In this document: positions 22,858 through 35,140 of the stretch, in pieces
Position numbering within the stretch: position 1 is the first letter of the stretch
Layout: the number at the start of each line of letters is the position of its first letter
NCBI GenBank assembly: GCA_020205615.1
Contig: CM035169.1
Location: forward strand, 21,986,540 to 22,050,539
Origin: Panax quinquefolius
Taxonomy: Eukaryota > Streptophyta > Magnoliopsida > Apiales > Araliaceae
Direction: 5' to 3'
DNA length: 64,000 nucleotides
The notes under the pieces: generated by a model
Told to the model about the DNA's origin: nothing
What the model saw: the letters and a program-made list of their open reading frames with translations, nothing else
Database searches by the model: none
Made by a program: the position numbers and the translations under genes

Positions 22858-25472
22858 TAATATTTTGATATAATGTTATAGTTGTGGGTAATATTTATAT
22901 ATTTTGCAAAGTAAGCAAGTTGTTATAAAATATTCGTTTGGTGGGGAATATTCTTTTTGTGGGGGAATATTAAATGCACGACGGCTCAATCATTAGTGGA
23001 CCCCTAGCGGAAGTATTGTCGTAGTTAAAAACGACAAAATTATCTTTCTATAAAAATAACTTGGGAGGTGTTACCGTTAAAAGCTGTTGAACTACCCGGT
23101 GGTAAAAAGTACAAGATGTCTGGTCGTGATAAGTAGTAGCACTGCGGTATTGATTATTGATGCTTACGTGAGAAGTCACTTAGCTATACTCAATTATTAC
23201 TACTGATAATTCTTGCATCATATCTCTTATATTATTGATTCAATTATTGTCACAAGATCATCATCGTATAATATGTTATATTATTAATTGAGATGACAAG
23301 TTATAAATGATTAATAAATTGTTGAAAGATTAAAATGTGTTGATTAAAAATAAAATGATTTGTGGTAATATTTATTCAATCCTTGATGTATATAAAGAGT
23401 CTCATTATGAGGCGTTTGTGGTAAGTTTTATTATTTTATGGGGGCCCGTATGTCATCATCTAAGAGTTTTCTTCGTCGATAGTAATTACCTTTGTGAATA
23501 GTAATTACCTTCATCAATAGTATTTACCTTCATCGATAGTAATTACCTTTGTGAATAGTAATTACCTTCGTCGATAGTAGTTGTCCTTGATATTACCAAG
23601 AGTTAAGCGCCTCTTGATTGTTCCAAAGGTTAATTACCCTTCGCAAATAGTAGTTGTCTTTTCAATATTACAAGAGTCATTTTGACCTTCGTTAAGTTGA
23701 AAGAGCCACCCTCGGTTTTCTATAAATAGAAAGCTCATTCCTTCATTATTTCTTACGAATTCTTTGAAACTCTCAGAGAGAGAAACTATAGAGAGAAGAA
23801 AGAAAAGTATTCTCGCTACTTCACTTTTCCAATATTCGGTTCTTCTAAGGTAGGAATATTATTTGTTGTATGCAGTAAAGGGTGTTATTCTTTCTTATTC
23901 ATGAAGAAACTGTTGTTATTCCATCGCTTATTATTACATTGTTGGAATAACTTTGTATCTGTGATCACCCTATACTTGGTGACATTTTTCTATTATTACA
24001 TTGGAACATCACATGTCGTGTGTGTTTTACAGGACTGGTTAAAATCTTTATTATTATTCTGTTGGAATATCACATCGTGTGTTTTACACCGCACTGGTTC
24101 CATTTTATTATTCCGTCTTTATTATTACGTCGGAATATCCTCGCATGCATCTTATCTATGGGACTGGTTCCATCATTTATTATTCGCATTTATTATTACA
24201 TGTTGGAACATCCGTTGGTGTGAATTTCACCGACTGGTTCCGTTATTATTATTCTATTGGAATAACTCGCTTTGTTGATCTATCGCATGCATGGTGATTT
24301 CTTTTGTTATTCCATTCTTTATTATACCCGGTTGGTTAAAACTTTGACTTCTATACTCCATGAAATTAGTAGAATATCCTTGATATTTGCGTTTCATCCA
24401 AAGATATCTTTTCATGGAAATATTCTTCCGATCATTCTTGAATTTTACTCTACAAAACAAAGATCATGTTGACAATTTAGGCGTTAATAATTCGTGGATA
24501 AAATAATTCTTGAACTTGTTTTATTGAATTCTTATATCATTGTCATCATCCTCATGTTTATATTATGTTGAAAGTCATCATGGCTTTCAGTAGTGCATAG
24601 ATGGACTTGGTATGATTATGACCGAGAGACTATTCGGTGTAATCACGTAGTAATGTTACAAATGATGTGATGAAAGTCATCGTGGCTTTGTAGTGCATAG
24701 ATGGACTTGGTATGATTATGACCGAGAGACTATTCGGTATAATCACGTGGTAGTAATGTTACAAATGATGTGATAAAAATCCTCGATTGGTAGTAGTGCA
24801 TTGATGGACGAGTTGTTGGCATGATCGCGACCATTAATGAATACACAACTATTCTTGGCCCGTAGTGCATGAATAATTGTGGTCGTGATCTTAAAGAATA
24901 TCCTTGGCCGTAGTAGTGCGAGGGGTGATTCGATGATGTGGAATATTTATTAAAAGTTGAGTCTCAACTATAATGATGATGAAAACCTTTTAAAATCATA
25001 AAAGATAGTAGATTTTATTTTCTACTTGACTCTTTTAATGGATTCTTTGGTTCACCGTAGTTAAACTTGATGTTCATTATATTTTATCGTTTTAACATCA
25101 TTTGAAGGCTAATGATAATTTATTCGCATTATCTTAGTCATAATATTTCTTCTTGAGCTAGTTGAGCTCACCCTTTCTTTCATTTTCTTCGTGAAATGAG
25201 AATATATAGCCGGGACGAGTTGGGGAGCAGAGTAATAGTCCGAGAGGATAACATTAGTAGTCCTCACTATTACGTGAAATAGTGTGATAATAATTGTAAT
25301 GAGGACTCCTTTTGAGTTTGTATGATCTCAGTAGACAATATTGTATTCAAACTCACGGTTTATGTCGTATTATACACGACGAGTTATATTAGTAAGTTGT
25401 ATTTAAATTCGCACTACGTATGTATCGACTACCCAAGATGGGTGATGTATACCTAATTTTGGGGGCATCACG
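22858..25472 (+). repeat. El-1 5' LTR (A2), 5'-truncated
   Basis: Aligns by eye with the 3' LTR from about base 85 of the LTR (TTGATATAATGTTATAGTTG). Contains the A2-specific GGGGCCCGTATGTCATCATC block (23440-23460), GTAATTACC repeats (23478-23585), TATA box CTATAAATAG at 23721-23730, the GTTATTCC/GGAATAAC hairpin block (23915-24320), a tandem duplication of a unit of about 95 bases around GGACTTGGTATGATTATGAC (24576-24770), and GGCCCGTAGTGC hairpins to 24930. Ends GGGGGCATCACG, so the usual terminal CA has become CG. Confidence 0.88.
23721..23730 (+). promoter_or_regulatory. El-1 LTR TATA box (A type)
   Basis: CTATAAATAG followed by AAAGCTCATTCCTTCATT, the conserved start region of the A LTRs. 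The equivalent box lies at 9275-9285 in the solo A1 LTR. The A and B forms share the box but differ completely in the sequence just downstream. Confidence 0.65.
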
Positions 25473-25474
25473 TT

Positions 25475-25488
25475 TGGTATCGAGCTTA
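25475..25488 (+). other. El-1 primer binding site
   Basis: TGGTATCGAGCTTA begins two bases after the LTR end. The leading TGGTATC matches the 3' end complement of plant initiator-methionine tRNA (usual PBS TGGTATCAGAGC), the primer used by most plant Ty3/gypsy elements. The later bases are diverged. Confidence 0.8.
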
Positions 25489-25664
25489 GAGATATGATCC
25501 CTGGCTAAGATGTGAGAATAGTACTTGAGGGGAGAGACGGGAATACCTTCCATTTAGTATGACCTACCTAAGTTTATGTCTTTATTTTATTGGTAAATTG
25601 GTCGAATATAGAGATAATTTGTTACATGTCAATTAACCTTTTGTTTTGTGGCGATGATCTGAAA

Positions 25665-26790
25665 ATGACATCGAGAATGTTGAGAATAGTAATGGAGCAC
25701 TGAGCGATCGTTGATTCACCACATATCAATAATCGGGATAATGTGCATCGAGGAAGGTGACAATCCTCATGCAAACAACAACACCGACCAAATGATGAAT
25801 GATTAAATGTTCGGAGGCTTTATACGATTTATGCAACAATGAAAGTGAGAAGCGACTCTGCCCAAAAACGGGTGGAAACACGGAAAACTCTCGGCGGTCA
25901 CCGCTAAACAATTCAAGGAGCTGGGACCACCGGAGTTTAAGGGAGAGCAAAACCACTTACAGGCGGAAGCATGGATAATGATTACCAAGATATTTGATGT
26001 CTTGGGATGCTCAGAGAAGCAAAAGGTTCCTTTACCGCCTTTATGTTGCGGCGGAGGCATATTATCTTGGTGGGAATCGGTAAAAGCGTACTCAACTTCT
26101 TTGTGCATTGAAGATATCTTGGGAGAAGTTCGAGGAGTCATTCAACGACAAATACTTTCTTTAAAGTATTCGCCACATGAAGGAGTTGGAGTTTATCAAG
26201 TTGGAACAAAACAATATGACCGTGTCGTAATAATGTCTGAGGCAAAATTTGCGGAGTTATCACGGTTCGTCCCCACTTGGTGGATAATGAAGAGAGAATG
26301 GCGCGAATATTTTAAGAGGTTTGAAGCGGGAATACGTCAACATCTTATTTCTCATAAAGCGTGTTTGTATTCAGATGTTGTAAATAGGGCTCATTAGTGG
26401 AGTAGCGATATACGAGTCAACCTATGACGAAAAGAGAAGTAACGGCAAGAAATGATAATACCGGTGAGAAGCGATCATCGAGCGGTGACAACAAGCGTGG
26501 AGGAATCAACGGGCGGATATGGTAACCACTTACGTGGTAATCGGGCCAAAACAATAAGAATGGACATTTTCAAGAAGAGGAGATTCAACAATGATGGAAG
26601 AGCGTCAACACCAAAGACCCGTTGTTAAGGAAGGAGAAAGACCACTATCATATGCTTCAAATGCGGAGGGAGGAACACATCGATCCGAATTGCGCGATCT
26701 CCAGTCAAGCATGTTATAATTATGGAAGAGAAGGTCACTTAGCTCGATTTTGTCGTTCATAGAAGATAAATTCGGTAGGATGGAGGCACC
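25665..26790 (+). pseudogene. gag: El-1 gag (nucleocapsid), broken
   Basis: The likely ATG at 25665 (ATGACATCGAGAATG) matches the start of the El-3 gag. The longest open piece (25978-26397) carries the gag core: VLGCSEKQKVPL, WWESVK, YFPxKYSPHE-like KYSPHEGVGVYQ, then AKFAELSRF and IRQHLISHK. Zinc knuckles lie at about 26655-26755; the first is out of frame after CFKCGG and the second reads CYNYGREGH, so its second cysteine is lost. Multiple frameshifts separate the N-terminus, core and knuckles. Gag would coat the element RNA in virus-like particles. Confidence 0.85.
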
Positions 26791-27435
26791 AAAGGTTGTC
26801 CCGGAGAAAAAGTCAAAGCCCAGTAGTCTGAGGACGCCGTTTGTTGTGACCTCCCGGAAAGCAAGGAACCCGAATGAGGTCATCACGGGTAAGCTTATCA
26901 TAAACTCTAGCGAAGTCTACACTTTATTTGATCTGGGATTACGCCCATTCTTTTATTTCTACTACTAGGCCAACGATTAAATTTGACTCTGGAGAAATTA
27001 GACTTTGACTTATATGTGGAAACTCCGTTGGGAGAAACCTTTATTACATCCACGGTTTGTAAGTCTTGTTTGGTTCAAGTTGGTACCCACACATTACCTG
27101 TCGATATTATTGCATTAAAAATACTTGCATTTGATGTAATTCTAGGGATTGATCGGTTAACTACCCATCATGCAAAAATTGATTGTTTTCGTAAGGTTGT
27201 TAGCTTTCATATTCCTAATCGACCTATTATGCGAATTCAAGCAACCAAACCATTAAAATCAATCACTGTCATCTCAAGCCATAAAGCTATTCGTTTATTG
27301 AAAAACGGATGTCAAGCTTTCTTAGCTCATGTCACAGATCTAAACACAAATACGTCAGTTTTGAATAATATTTCTGTTGTTAATGAATTTTCTGATGTAT
27401 TCCTTGAAGAACTTCATGGCCTACCCCCATAGCGT
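26791..27435 (+). pseudogene. El-1 retropepsin-like protease, broken
   Basis: An open piece from 26983 to 27432 continues the protease fold: KSCLVQVGT, LAFDVILGIDRL (the second conserved hydrophobic motif) and HAKIDCFRK. The active-site loop at about 26920 reads LFDLGLRP where El-3 has LFDTGSTH, so the catalytic DTG motif is lost here. It would process the Gag-Pol polyprotein. It precedes RT with only stops between, as in a single pol reading frame. Confidence 0.82.
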
Positions 27436-28200
27436 GAAATTGAATTTTGTATCGACCTTGAACCCGGTACAAAACCTATTTCCAAAGCCCCATATCAAAT
27501 GGCTCCTATTGAACTTCAGGAGTTAAAGACCTAACTGCAGGAATTGTTAGATATTGGCATTATTCGTCCTAGTACTTCTCCTTGGGGTGCTCCTGTTTTA
27601 TTCGTGAAAAAGAAAGATGGAAGTATGCGACTTTGTATTGATTATCGGGAGTTGAATCATGTCACCATTAAAAATAGGTATCCATTGCCACGTATTGATG
27701 ACTGTTTTTCACCGATTCTGAGGAGCCAAATTCTTTTCAAAGATTGATCTTCGTTAGGATATCACCAATTGAAGATTAGAACCACGACATTCCAAAGACG
27801 GCTTTTTGAACTCGATGACGGGCATTATGAATTCCTAGTCGTATCCTTTGGATTGACTAATGCTCCTAACGCCTTCGTGGATATGATGAACCGAGTATTC
27901 AAGGAATATTTAGATCACTTTGTGGTCGTCTTTATTGATGACATACTTATTTATTCCAAAAGTCGTGAAGATCATGAAAGCAACACTTGAGGTCGACACT
28001 CCAAAAGCTTCGTGAATATAAGCTTTATGCCAAGTTGAAGAAATACGAGTTCGGCTTGAAGAAGTAGCATTCCTTGGGCACGTGGTATCAAGTCATGGAA
28101 TATCATTGACCCAAAGAAAGATTGAAGCTATTCAAAGTAGAACAACCTAAATCGATGATAAAGTGGATAGCTTTCTCGGTTTAATTTGGTTATTATCGGA
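27436..28200 (+). pseudogene. El-1 reverse transcriptase, broken
   Basis: Two open pieces carry RT motifs. At 27544-27747: [32 protein letters not shown] and RYPLPRIDD. At 27769-27990: FGLTNAPNAF and the catalytic loop FIDD (27931-27942) followed by ILIYSKS; FIDD is the plant Ty3/gypsy version of YxDD. The link between them, normally [23 protein letters not shown], is scrambled at 27705-27760. The piece after 27990 is out of frame but keeps [13 protein letters not shown] sequence. Confidence 0.9.
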
Positions 28201-28744
28201 GATTCGTGGAAGGATTTTCTCGAATCGCTACTCCATATTTCGGTGACTCGAAAAGATACAAAGTTCGGTTGGAGCGAAGAATGTGAGAAGAGTTTTCAAG
28301 AACTCAAGAGGAGACTTATTTCAACACATTACGACAATACCATCCTGCTCGGAGGATTTGTCATCTCGGTGATGCTTGAGCAAAGGGTTGGGATGTGTTC
28401 TCATGCAACATGGAAAAGTTATAGCTTTATGCCTCGCGACAACTCAAAGAATATGAGAGGAATTATCCTACTCATGATCTAGAGTTATAATTTGTTGTCT
28501 TGCACTTAAAATTTGGAGGCATTACTTGTATGGGGAGAAAGTGGAGATCTTTACGGATCATAAAAGCCTTAAATATTTCTTCACTCAAAAGGAACTCAAC
28601 ATGCGACAACGACGTTGGCTTGAATCTGTTGAAAGATTATGATCATACCATCCAATACCATCCTCGAAAAGTTTAAGCGTGGTAGGTGACGCATTGAGTA
28701 GAAGATCATATATGCAAGTACGAGTGCGTTATTGTCAACGCAAA
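28201..28744 (+). pseudogene. El-1 connection/RNase H, 5' part, cut by El-2
   Basis: Contains FGWSEECEKSFQELKRRL (28263-28320), then RNase H sequence with [19 protein letters not shown] (about 28550-28605) and RRWLE. It breaks off at GTCAACGCAAA (28744), where the B LTR of El-2 begins; the continuation CAAAG...GGCCCATTTTGTG is at 48468. The homologous uninterrupted sequence in El-3 (33900-33940, minus) confirms that the two ends were joined. Confidence 0.85.
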
Positions 28745-29914
28745 TGTAACGCCCCCAAAATAGGTATACATAACCCATTCTGAGTTGTCAATACATGGTA
28801 CAGAAACAACTACAACTTTATTATTACAACAGTAAAATTGTGAGTTTAAATACAAATATTATCTTCAGACAATATCTATACTCAAATAAATCCTCATCAC
28901 ATTTATTGATACATTATTTTACAAAAATGGTGAGGACTACTAAACAACTCTCTCTAGAACCTTCATTCCATACCCAGACTGTACTCGCTTTTATATTCTC
29001 GCCTCCGAGAAGAAAAATGGAATAAAAAGAAAAAAGAGTGAGCTCAACTAGCTCAATAAAGAATATTATGACTAAGATAATATACAACAAATTACCGTTA
29101 GTCTTCAACAGGGAAAAATCTAATAGAATACAATAGACAACAAATTTTAAATCAATATTCGCAATGAAATAATAATTCATTAGAAGAGTTAAGTAGAGAA
29201 TGCAAACTACTATCTTCCATGTATGAATTTAAAAGTTCATCGTCTATATTTATATCCTCGTAACATCAATCAATATATATCTGGAATCACATATTCATCT
29301 TTGCACTCTGAGCCAAAGATATTCATCGATTAAGTCATGTTCATCTAAACACTGCTCATCTTTGCACCACTGAAGCCAAAGATATTCTTGAAATCATTCA
29401 TCTTTGCACTACAAAAGCAAAGAAATTCCATAATATCATCATTTAAGGATGAAGATGATGAAAAATATTTTTAAAGAAACGAATCCAGTGAAACAAAATG
29501 ACAAGGATTAAGTATTATGGATTCGTACTTTGTTTTATCCATGTCCAAAAATACCTCAAAAATAATTATAGTGGTATAAAATTCAAGAATGATCAAAACA
29601 TGGATAGAATCAAAGCTAGTATCCAAAATAGATATTTTGGACGAAAAGAAAATTTTTTATTTTTCGATGAATAGTGCCGTATTCGTGAATAAGATCAGAT
29701 ATCGTGAATAAGGCCAGTATCACGTGAATAGTAACTCAAACATTCAAAAGTTCCAAATTTGATAAAAAAAACTTCAGATCAATATTTCAACACAATGATA
29801 TTGAAGAAATAATATCATTACGAAAAAAAATAATATCCCTTACCTCACAAAGACAGTACTTCTAGTTGAAACACCGGATATTGACTATAACTTGAACTTG
29901 TACAGTATAGCAAT
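28745..29914 (-). repeat. El-2 3' LTR (B), U5-side part
   Basis: Minus-strand LTR terminus TGTAACGCCCCC at 28745, then the shared GGTGAGCTC/AGCTCA block (about 29036), hairpin units with CAAAG/CTTTG stems (29310-29430), and a stop at CAGTATAGCAAT (29914), where El-3 entered. The LTR resumes at 39631 with ACTCAAAGTATACTC. Confidence 0.88.
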
Positions 29915-32346
29915 TGTGGCGCCCCAAAATTAGGTATACATCACCCATCTTGGGTCACCACTTACATGGTACAAAATTTAAATACAACTTATTAACATAA
30001 GCTGTCTTGTACAATACGACATAAACTGTGAGTTTAAATACAAATATAAATCTACTAGATATTATACAAACTCAAACAAAAAGTCCTCATTACAATTATT
30101 ATCACACTATTTCACGTAATAGTGAGGACTACTAATGCTATCTTCGGGACCATCACTCGTTTCCCGACTCGTCCCAATATATTCTCATTTCACGAAGAGA
30201 ACGGTGAAAGAAAGGGTGAGCTCAACTAGCCCAAGAAGAAATATTATGACTAAGATAATGCGTAATAAATTATCAATAGTCTTCAACAATGTTAAACCGA
30301 TAAAATACAATAGACAACCGGTTTAAGCTGCGGTGAATACGTAATCCATTAAAAGAGTCAAGTAGAAAATAAAATCTACTATCTTTTATGATTTAAAAGG
30401 TTTTCATCATTGTTATATTTGAGACTCGACTTTAATAAATAATCCACATCATCGAATCACCCCCGCACTACTACTGACGAGGATATTCTTTAGTATCACG
30501 ACCACAATTATTTCTGCACTACGGGCCGAGAATAGTTGTGTATTCATTAATGGTCATGATCATGCCAACAAGCGTCCATCAATGCAATACTACCCATCGA
30601 GGATTTTTACCACATCATTTGTAACATTACTACCATGATTACACAAGAATAATCCACAGTCGTCATAATCATACCAAGTCCATCCATGCTCTACGAATGC
30701 CAGATGACTTTAAAAAAAATATAAACATGAGGATGATGACAATGATATAAGAATTCAATAAAACAAGTTCAAGAATTATTTTATCCAGGAATTATTAACG
30801 TCCAAATTGTCAACATGATAATCTTTGCTTTGTAGAGTAAAATTCAAGAATGATCGGAAGAATATTTCCATGAAAAGATCTTTGGATGAAACGCAAATAT
30901 CGAGGATATTCTACTAATTTCATGGAGTATAGAAGTCAAAGTTTTAACCAATTTGGGTATAATAAAGAATGGAATAACAAAAGAAATCACCGTGCATGCG
31001 GTACTTAGACAGAGCGAGTTATTCAGCGAGAATAATAATAACGGAACGGTCGTAAAATTCACTGCAAGCGGGGATGTTCCAATGAGAATAATAAAGATGG
31101 AACTGGATCCGGTGTAAAACACACGATAGGATATTCCAATGAGAATGATAAAGAGCGGAACCGGTCCGGTGTAAAACACATGCATGGATGTTTCAATGAG
31201 AATAATAATAAAGAGCGGAACCGAATTAGAATTGTAAAAACACATGCATGGATGTTCAACAGGATAATAGAAGAATGTCACCAAGTATTGGGTAAAGCAG
31301 CAGATATCTGAGTTATTCCAAATGAGAATAATAAGCAATGGAATAACATAAGGATTTCACCAAGTATAGGGTATGCAACAGTATCTGAGGTTATGTATAG
31401 GGTATACCACTTTTACGAGTTATTCCAATGAATAATAGTGAATGGAATAATGAAGTTCTCTTCAAGAAGAAAGAATAACACCCTTCTACCGTAAAAGAAC
31501 CTGAATATAGAAGTAGTGAAGTAGCGAGAATACTCTTCTTCTTTCTATAACTTTTCTCTATAACCTCTCTATAATTTCTCTCTCTAGAGTTTCAATGATT
31601 TCGTAAGAAAATAATGAAGGAATGAGCTTTTATTTATAGGAAAATGGAATGCATAGTAACTAATCCATGAAGCGGTCCAGATTGATTTACTTTAATCGAC
31701 GCAATCCATATTTAAAGCAAAATCTTTTAAATAAAATATAATATATTCTATTTATATAAAAATATTTTACTATGCAAACACTATGCAAAACACTATGCAA
31801 AACAACTACGAACACTATGCATAATAAAATATAATATATTTTATTTATAAAATAACTTTAATAAAGTATTACATTTTATATAAAAGATGTTTACATTTTA
31901 TTACGTTAATAATACTGAATAAAACAAAAAGTCATTATCTCTATAATAATTCAGTGACAATAATGGAATCAAACTGAGGTGACTTCTCACATAAGCATCA
32001 ATAATCAATCTGGTGTCTTCTATGCAACCACATGTATTATTGTACTTTTACTATGAAAGTAGTTCAACAATATCAACGGTAAAACTTCCGCCGTTATTTC
32101 AATAAAATATTTTTGTCGTTTTCAATAATTCTGTTGTGGGGTCCACCAATGATTGAGCCGTTGTACGAATATTCCCTGCTAAACTGAATATTCCCCGACC
32201 AATCGAATATAATATAACCACTTGCATACTTTGCAAAATTTATAAATATTACCCACAACTATAACATTATATCAAATTATTCCATAATATTCAAAAATAA
32301 TATTTATAGAAAATTCATCTTTATTTATAAAAGCTGGGGTCTTACA
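29915..32346 (-). repeat. El-3 3' LTR (A1)
   Basis: Bounded by TGTGGCGCCCC (29915) and GGGGTCTTACA (32346), 2432 bases. Contains GGCCCGTAGTGC-type hairpins (30470-30720, minus), the GTTATTCC/GGTGTAAAACACA repeat block (30960-31445) and TATA region (about 31629-31640, minus). The frames at 30844-31338 and 31059-31259 are tandem-repeat translations, not genes. Confidence 0.92.
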
Positions 32347-32347
32347 A

Positions 32348-32358
32348 CCTCCCTTCTT
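32348..32358 (-). other. El-3 polypurine tract
   Basis: On the minus strand AAGAAGGGAGG lies two bases upstream of the 3' LTR start; it would prime plus-strand DNA synthesis. The same tract is found in El-1 (50033-50043), and AAGGAGGGAGG in El-2 (41096-41106). Confidence 0.85.
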
Positions 32359-32409
32359 ATGAAATTTAAGCCCTCGAAATTAGGGTACGATACTGGTATG
32401 TTGAAGAGG

Positions 32410-33850
32410 TAAGGATACCTTGATTTCATTTGATTCTAACTCCCAAGTCATTTCCTCAACATCGTGGTTCCTCCACAAAACTTTGACTTGAGGTATAACC
32501 TTGGGCGTAGAATATGTTCCTTCTTATCCAAAATTTGAACAGGGAACCTCTTCATACGTCAAATCTTCCGCTTATTTCGTAGGTTCTAACTCAATAATAT
32601 GGTTCGGGTCTTTCACATATTTACGTAACATGGATATGTGAAAAGCGTTATGAACACGAGACATATTTGGCAGTAAAAGCGAGTCTATAGGCCACGATTC
32701 CTACTCGATCGAGGATTAAAATGGACCGATGAATCGAGGATTAAGTTTTCTCTCTTTCCAAATCTTGTAACTCCTTTCCATGGAGCGACTCTTAACAACA
32801 CATGATCTCTATATCAAATTCCACGTCCTTTCGATGAAGATCAAGATAACTCTTTTGTCGATTTTGTGAGGTTTTTATCGTTGTCGGATCGTTTGAATCT
32901 TTTCAAGAATCATACGTACCAACTCCGGTCCCAACAACGTTGCTTCACCCACCTCATCCCAAAGATCTTGGAGAAGCGACACTTTCTTCCATACAACGCT
33001 TGAATGGAGCCATGCCAATACTTGCTTGATAAGCTGTTGTTGTAGGAAAACTCTACCGATGGTAAGAACTTGTCCCAACTCCCTTGAAATCAAGAACACG
33101 AGTCTTAATAGATCTTCAAGAGTTTGAATAGTCCTCTCCCATTGTCCGTCAAAATCGAGGATGATATCTTAGAAAGCTAAATCGTAAGTCTGTGCCCATA
33201 GCTTTTTGCAAACTAACCCAAAATCGTGAAGTGAATCTTGGGTCTCGATCGAAACTATGGATCTGGGCGATACCATGCGATCTTACAATCTCGTTTATGT
33301 ACATACTGAGCAAAGGCGTTCAAGTGTATAAGTTTCTCGTAGCGGTAAGAAATGAGCGGACTTGGTCAATCTATCAACAATGACCCAAATCGCATCGATG
33401 CCTTGAGAAACCTTAGGAAGGCCGTGCGAAATCCATGGTAATGTGCTCCCACTTCCATTACGGAATTTCAAGTGGTTGCAATGAACCTTTTGGTACTTGA
33501 TGCTCCGCTTTAACTTCGTTGACAAGTTAGACACCTTGAGATAAGCAGTACGCTTATCTCTCTCTTCATATTGCTCCACCAAAATGTATAGCGAATATCA
33601 TGATACATTTTGGTACTCCGAGATGGATTGCAAATGGTGTGTTGTGCGACTCCATCATGATATTATACTTTAAATCGTGGTCGTTAGGAACACAAAGTCT
33701 GGAGTTGACTCAAGTATTCCTTCTTCATCGATTCTTGCTCCAAGATAGCACCCTCTCTTGCACTTTCTTCCTCATACGCATCACTCAAGGTGCGTAGCTT
33801 GAAAGCGACTTTAACTTTATTGATTAAAGTCGGTTCTACTCGTATATTCG
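32410..33850 (-). pseudogene. El-3 integrase with chromodomain-like tail, broken
   Basis: The piece at 33295-33582 holds the start of the catalytic core: EQYEERD from the zinc-binding segment, then [30 protein letters not shown] with the usual TMDF replaced by a frameshift. The piece at 32875-33099 matches [16 protein letters not shown] near the core end. Downstream (about 32415-32560) the tail keeps LDKKEHILR-like and KVLWRNHDVEEMTWE sequence, characteristic of chromodomains of Del/Tekay elements, which steer integration toward heterochromatin. Numerous stops make it non-functional as written. Confidence 0.8.
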
Positions 33851-33856
33851 CTATCA

Positions 33857-35140
33857 TCACATGCGTCCCAGAGTCTTTAACTCTATCTCCATCCTTTGCA
33901 AGTCACACAAAATGGGCCTTTGTGTTGATAATAACGCACTCGATACTTGCATACGATCTTTACTCAATGCATCGGCTACCACGTTCGCTTTTCCGGGATG
34001 GTATTGGATGGTATGATCATAATCTTTCAACAGATTCAAGCCAGCGTCGTTATCGCATGTTGAGTTCCTTTTGAGTGAAGAAATATTTGAGGCTTTTATG
34101 ATCCGTAAAGATCTCCACTTTCTCCCCATACAAGTAATGCCTCCAAATTTTAAGTCAAGAAGACAACAAACCTTACTCCGGATCGTGAGTAGGATAATTC
34201 CTCTCATATTCTTTGAGTTATCGCGAGGCATAGGCTATAACTTTTCCATGTTGCATAAGAACACATCCCAACCCTTTGCTCGAAGCATCACGAGATGACA
34301 AATCCCTCCGAGCGGATGGTATTGTCGAGCAGTCTTTGAAATAAGTCTCCTCTTGAGTTCTTGAAAACTCTTCTCACATTCTTCGCTCCAACCGAACTTT
34401 GTATCTTTTCGAGTTAAATTTGAGTCGATGGAGTAGCGATTCGAGAAAATCCTTCCACGAATCTCGATAATAACCAATTAAGCGAGAAAGCTACGACTTG
34501 ATCATCGATTTAGGTTGTTCCCGACTTTGAATAGCTTCAATCTTTCTTTGGGTCAGCGCAGATATTCCATGACTTGATACCACGTGCCCAAGGAATGCTA
34601 CTTCTTCTGCCGAACTCGCATTTCTTCAACTTGGCATAAAGCTTATATTCACGAAGCTTTTGGAGTGTCGACCTCAAGTGTTGCTTTCATGATCTTCACG
34701 GCTTTTGGAATAAATAAGGATGTCATCAATAAAGACGACCACAAAGTGATCTAAATATTCCTTGAATACTCGGTTCATCATATCCATGAAGGCAGCAGGA
34801 GCATTAGTCAATCCAAAGGACATGACTAGGAATTCATAATGCGTCCGTCTGGGGAGTTACGGCAAATCTTTGGAATGTCGGTGGTTCTAATCTTCAATTG
34901 GTGATATCCGAAACGAAGATCAATCTTTGAAAAGAATTTGGCTCCTTGCAACTAGTCAAACAGGTCATCAATACGTGGCAATGGATACCTATTTTTGATG
35001 GTGACATGATTCAACTCCCGATAATCAATACAAAGTCGCATACTCCCATCTTTCTTCTTCACGAATAGAACGAGAGCACCCCAAGGAGAAGTACTAGGGA
35101 CGAATAAAGCCAATATCTAACAATTCCTGCAGTTGGGTCT
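33857..35140 (-). pseudogene. El-3 reverse transcriptase and RNase H, broken
   Basis: RT motifs on the minus strand: [20 protein letters not shown] (about 34985-35070), [23 protein letters not shown] and FIDD (34722-34733). RNase H follows with FGWSEECEKSFQEL (about 34345-34410), RGIILLTI and the end [18 protein letters not shown] (33930-34020), which is the C-terminal RNase H signature and is intact. At least four frameshifts divide the region. Confidence 0.88.

Noticed and set aside
25803..26141. Minus-strand frame of 112 codons
   Set aside because: Antisense shadow of the El-1 gag, which has the recognisable domain on the plus strand.
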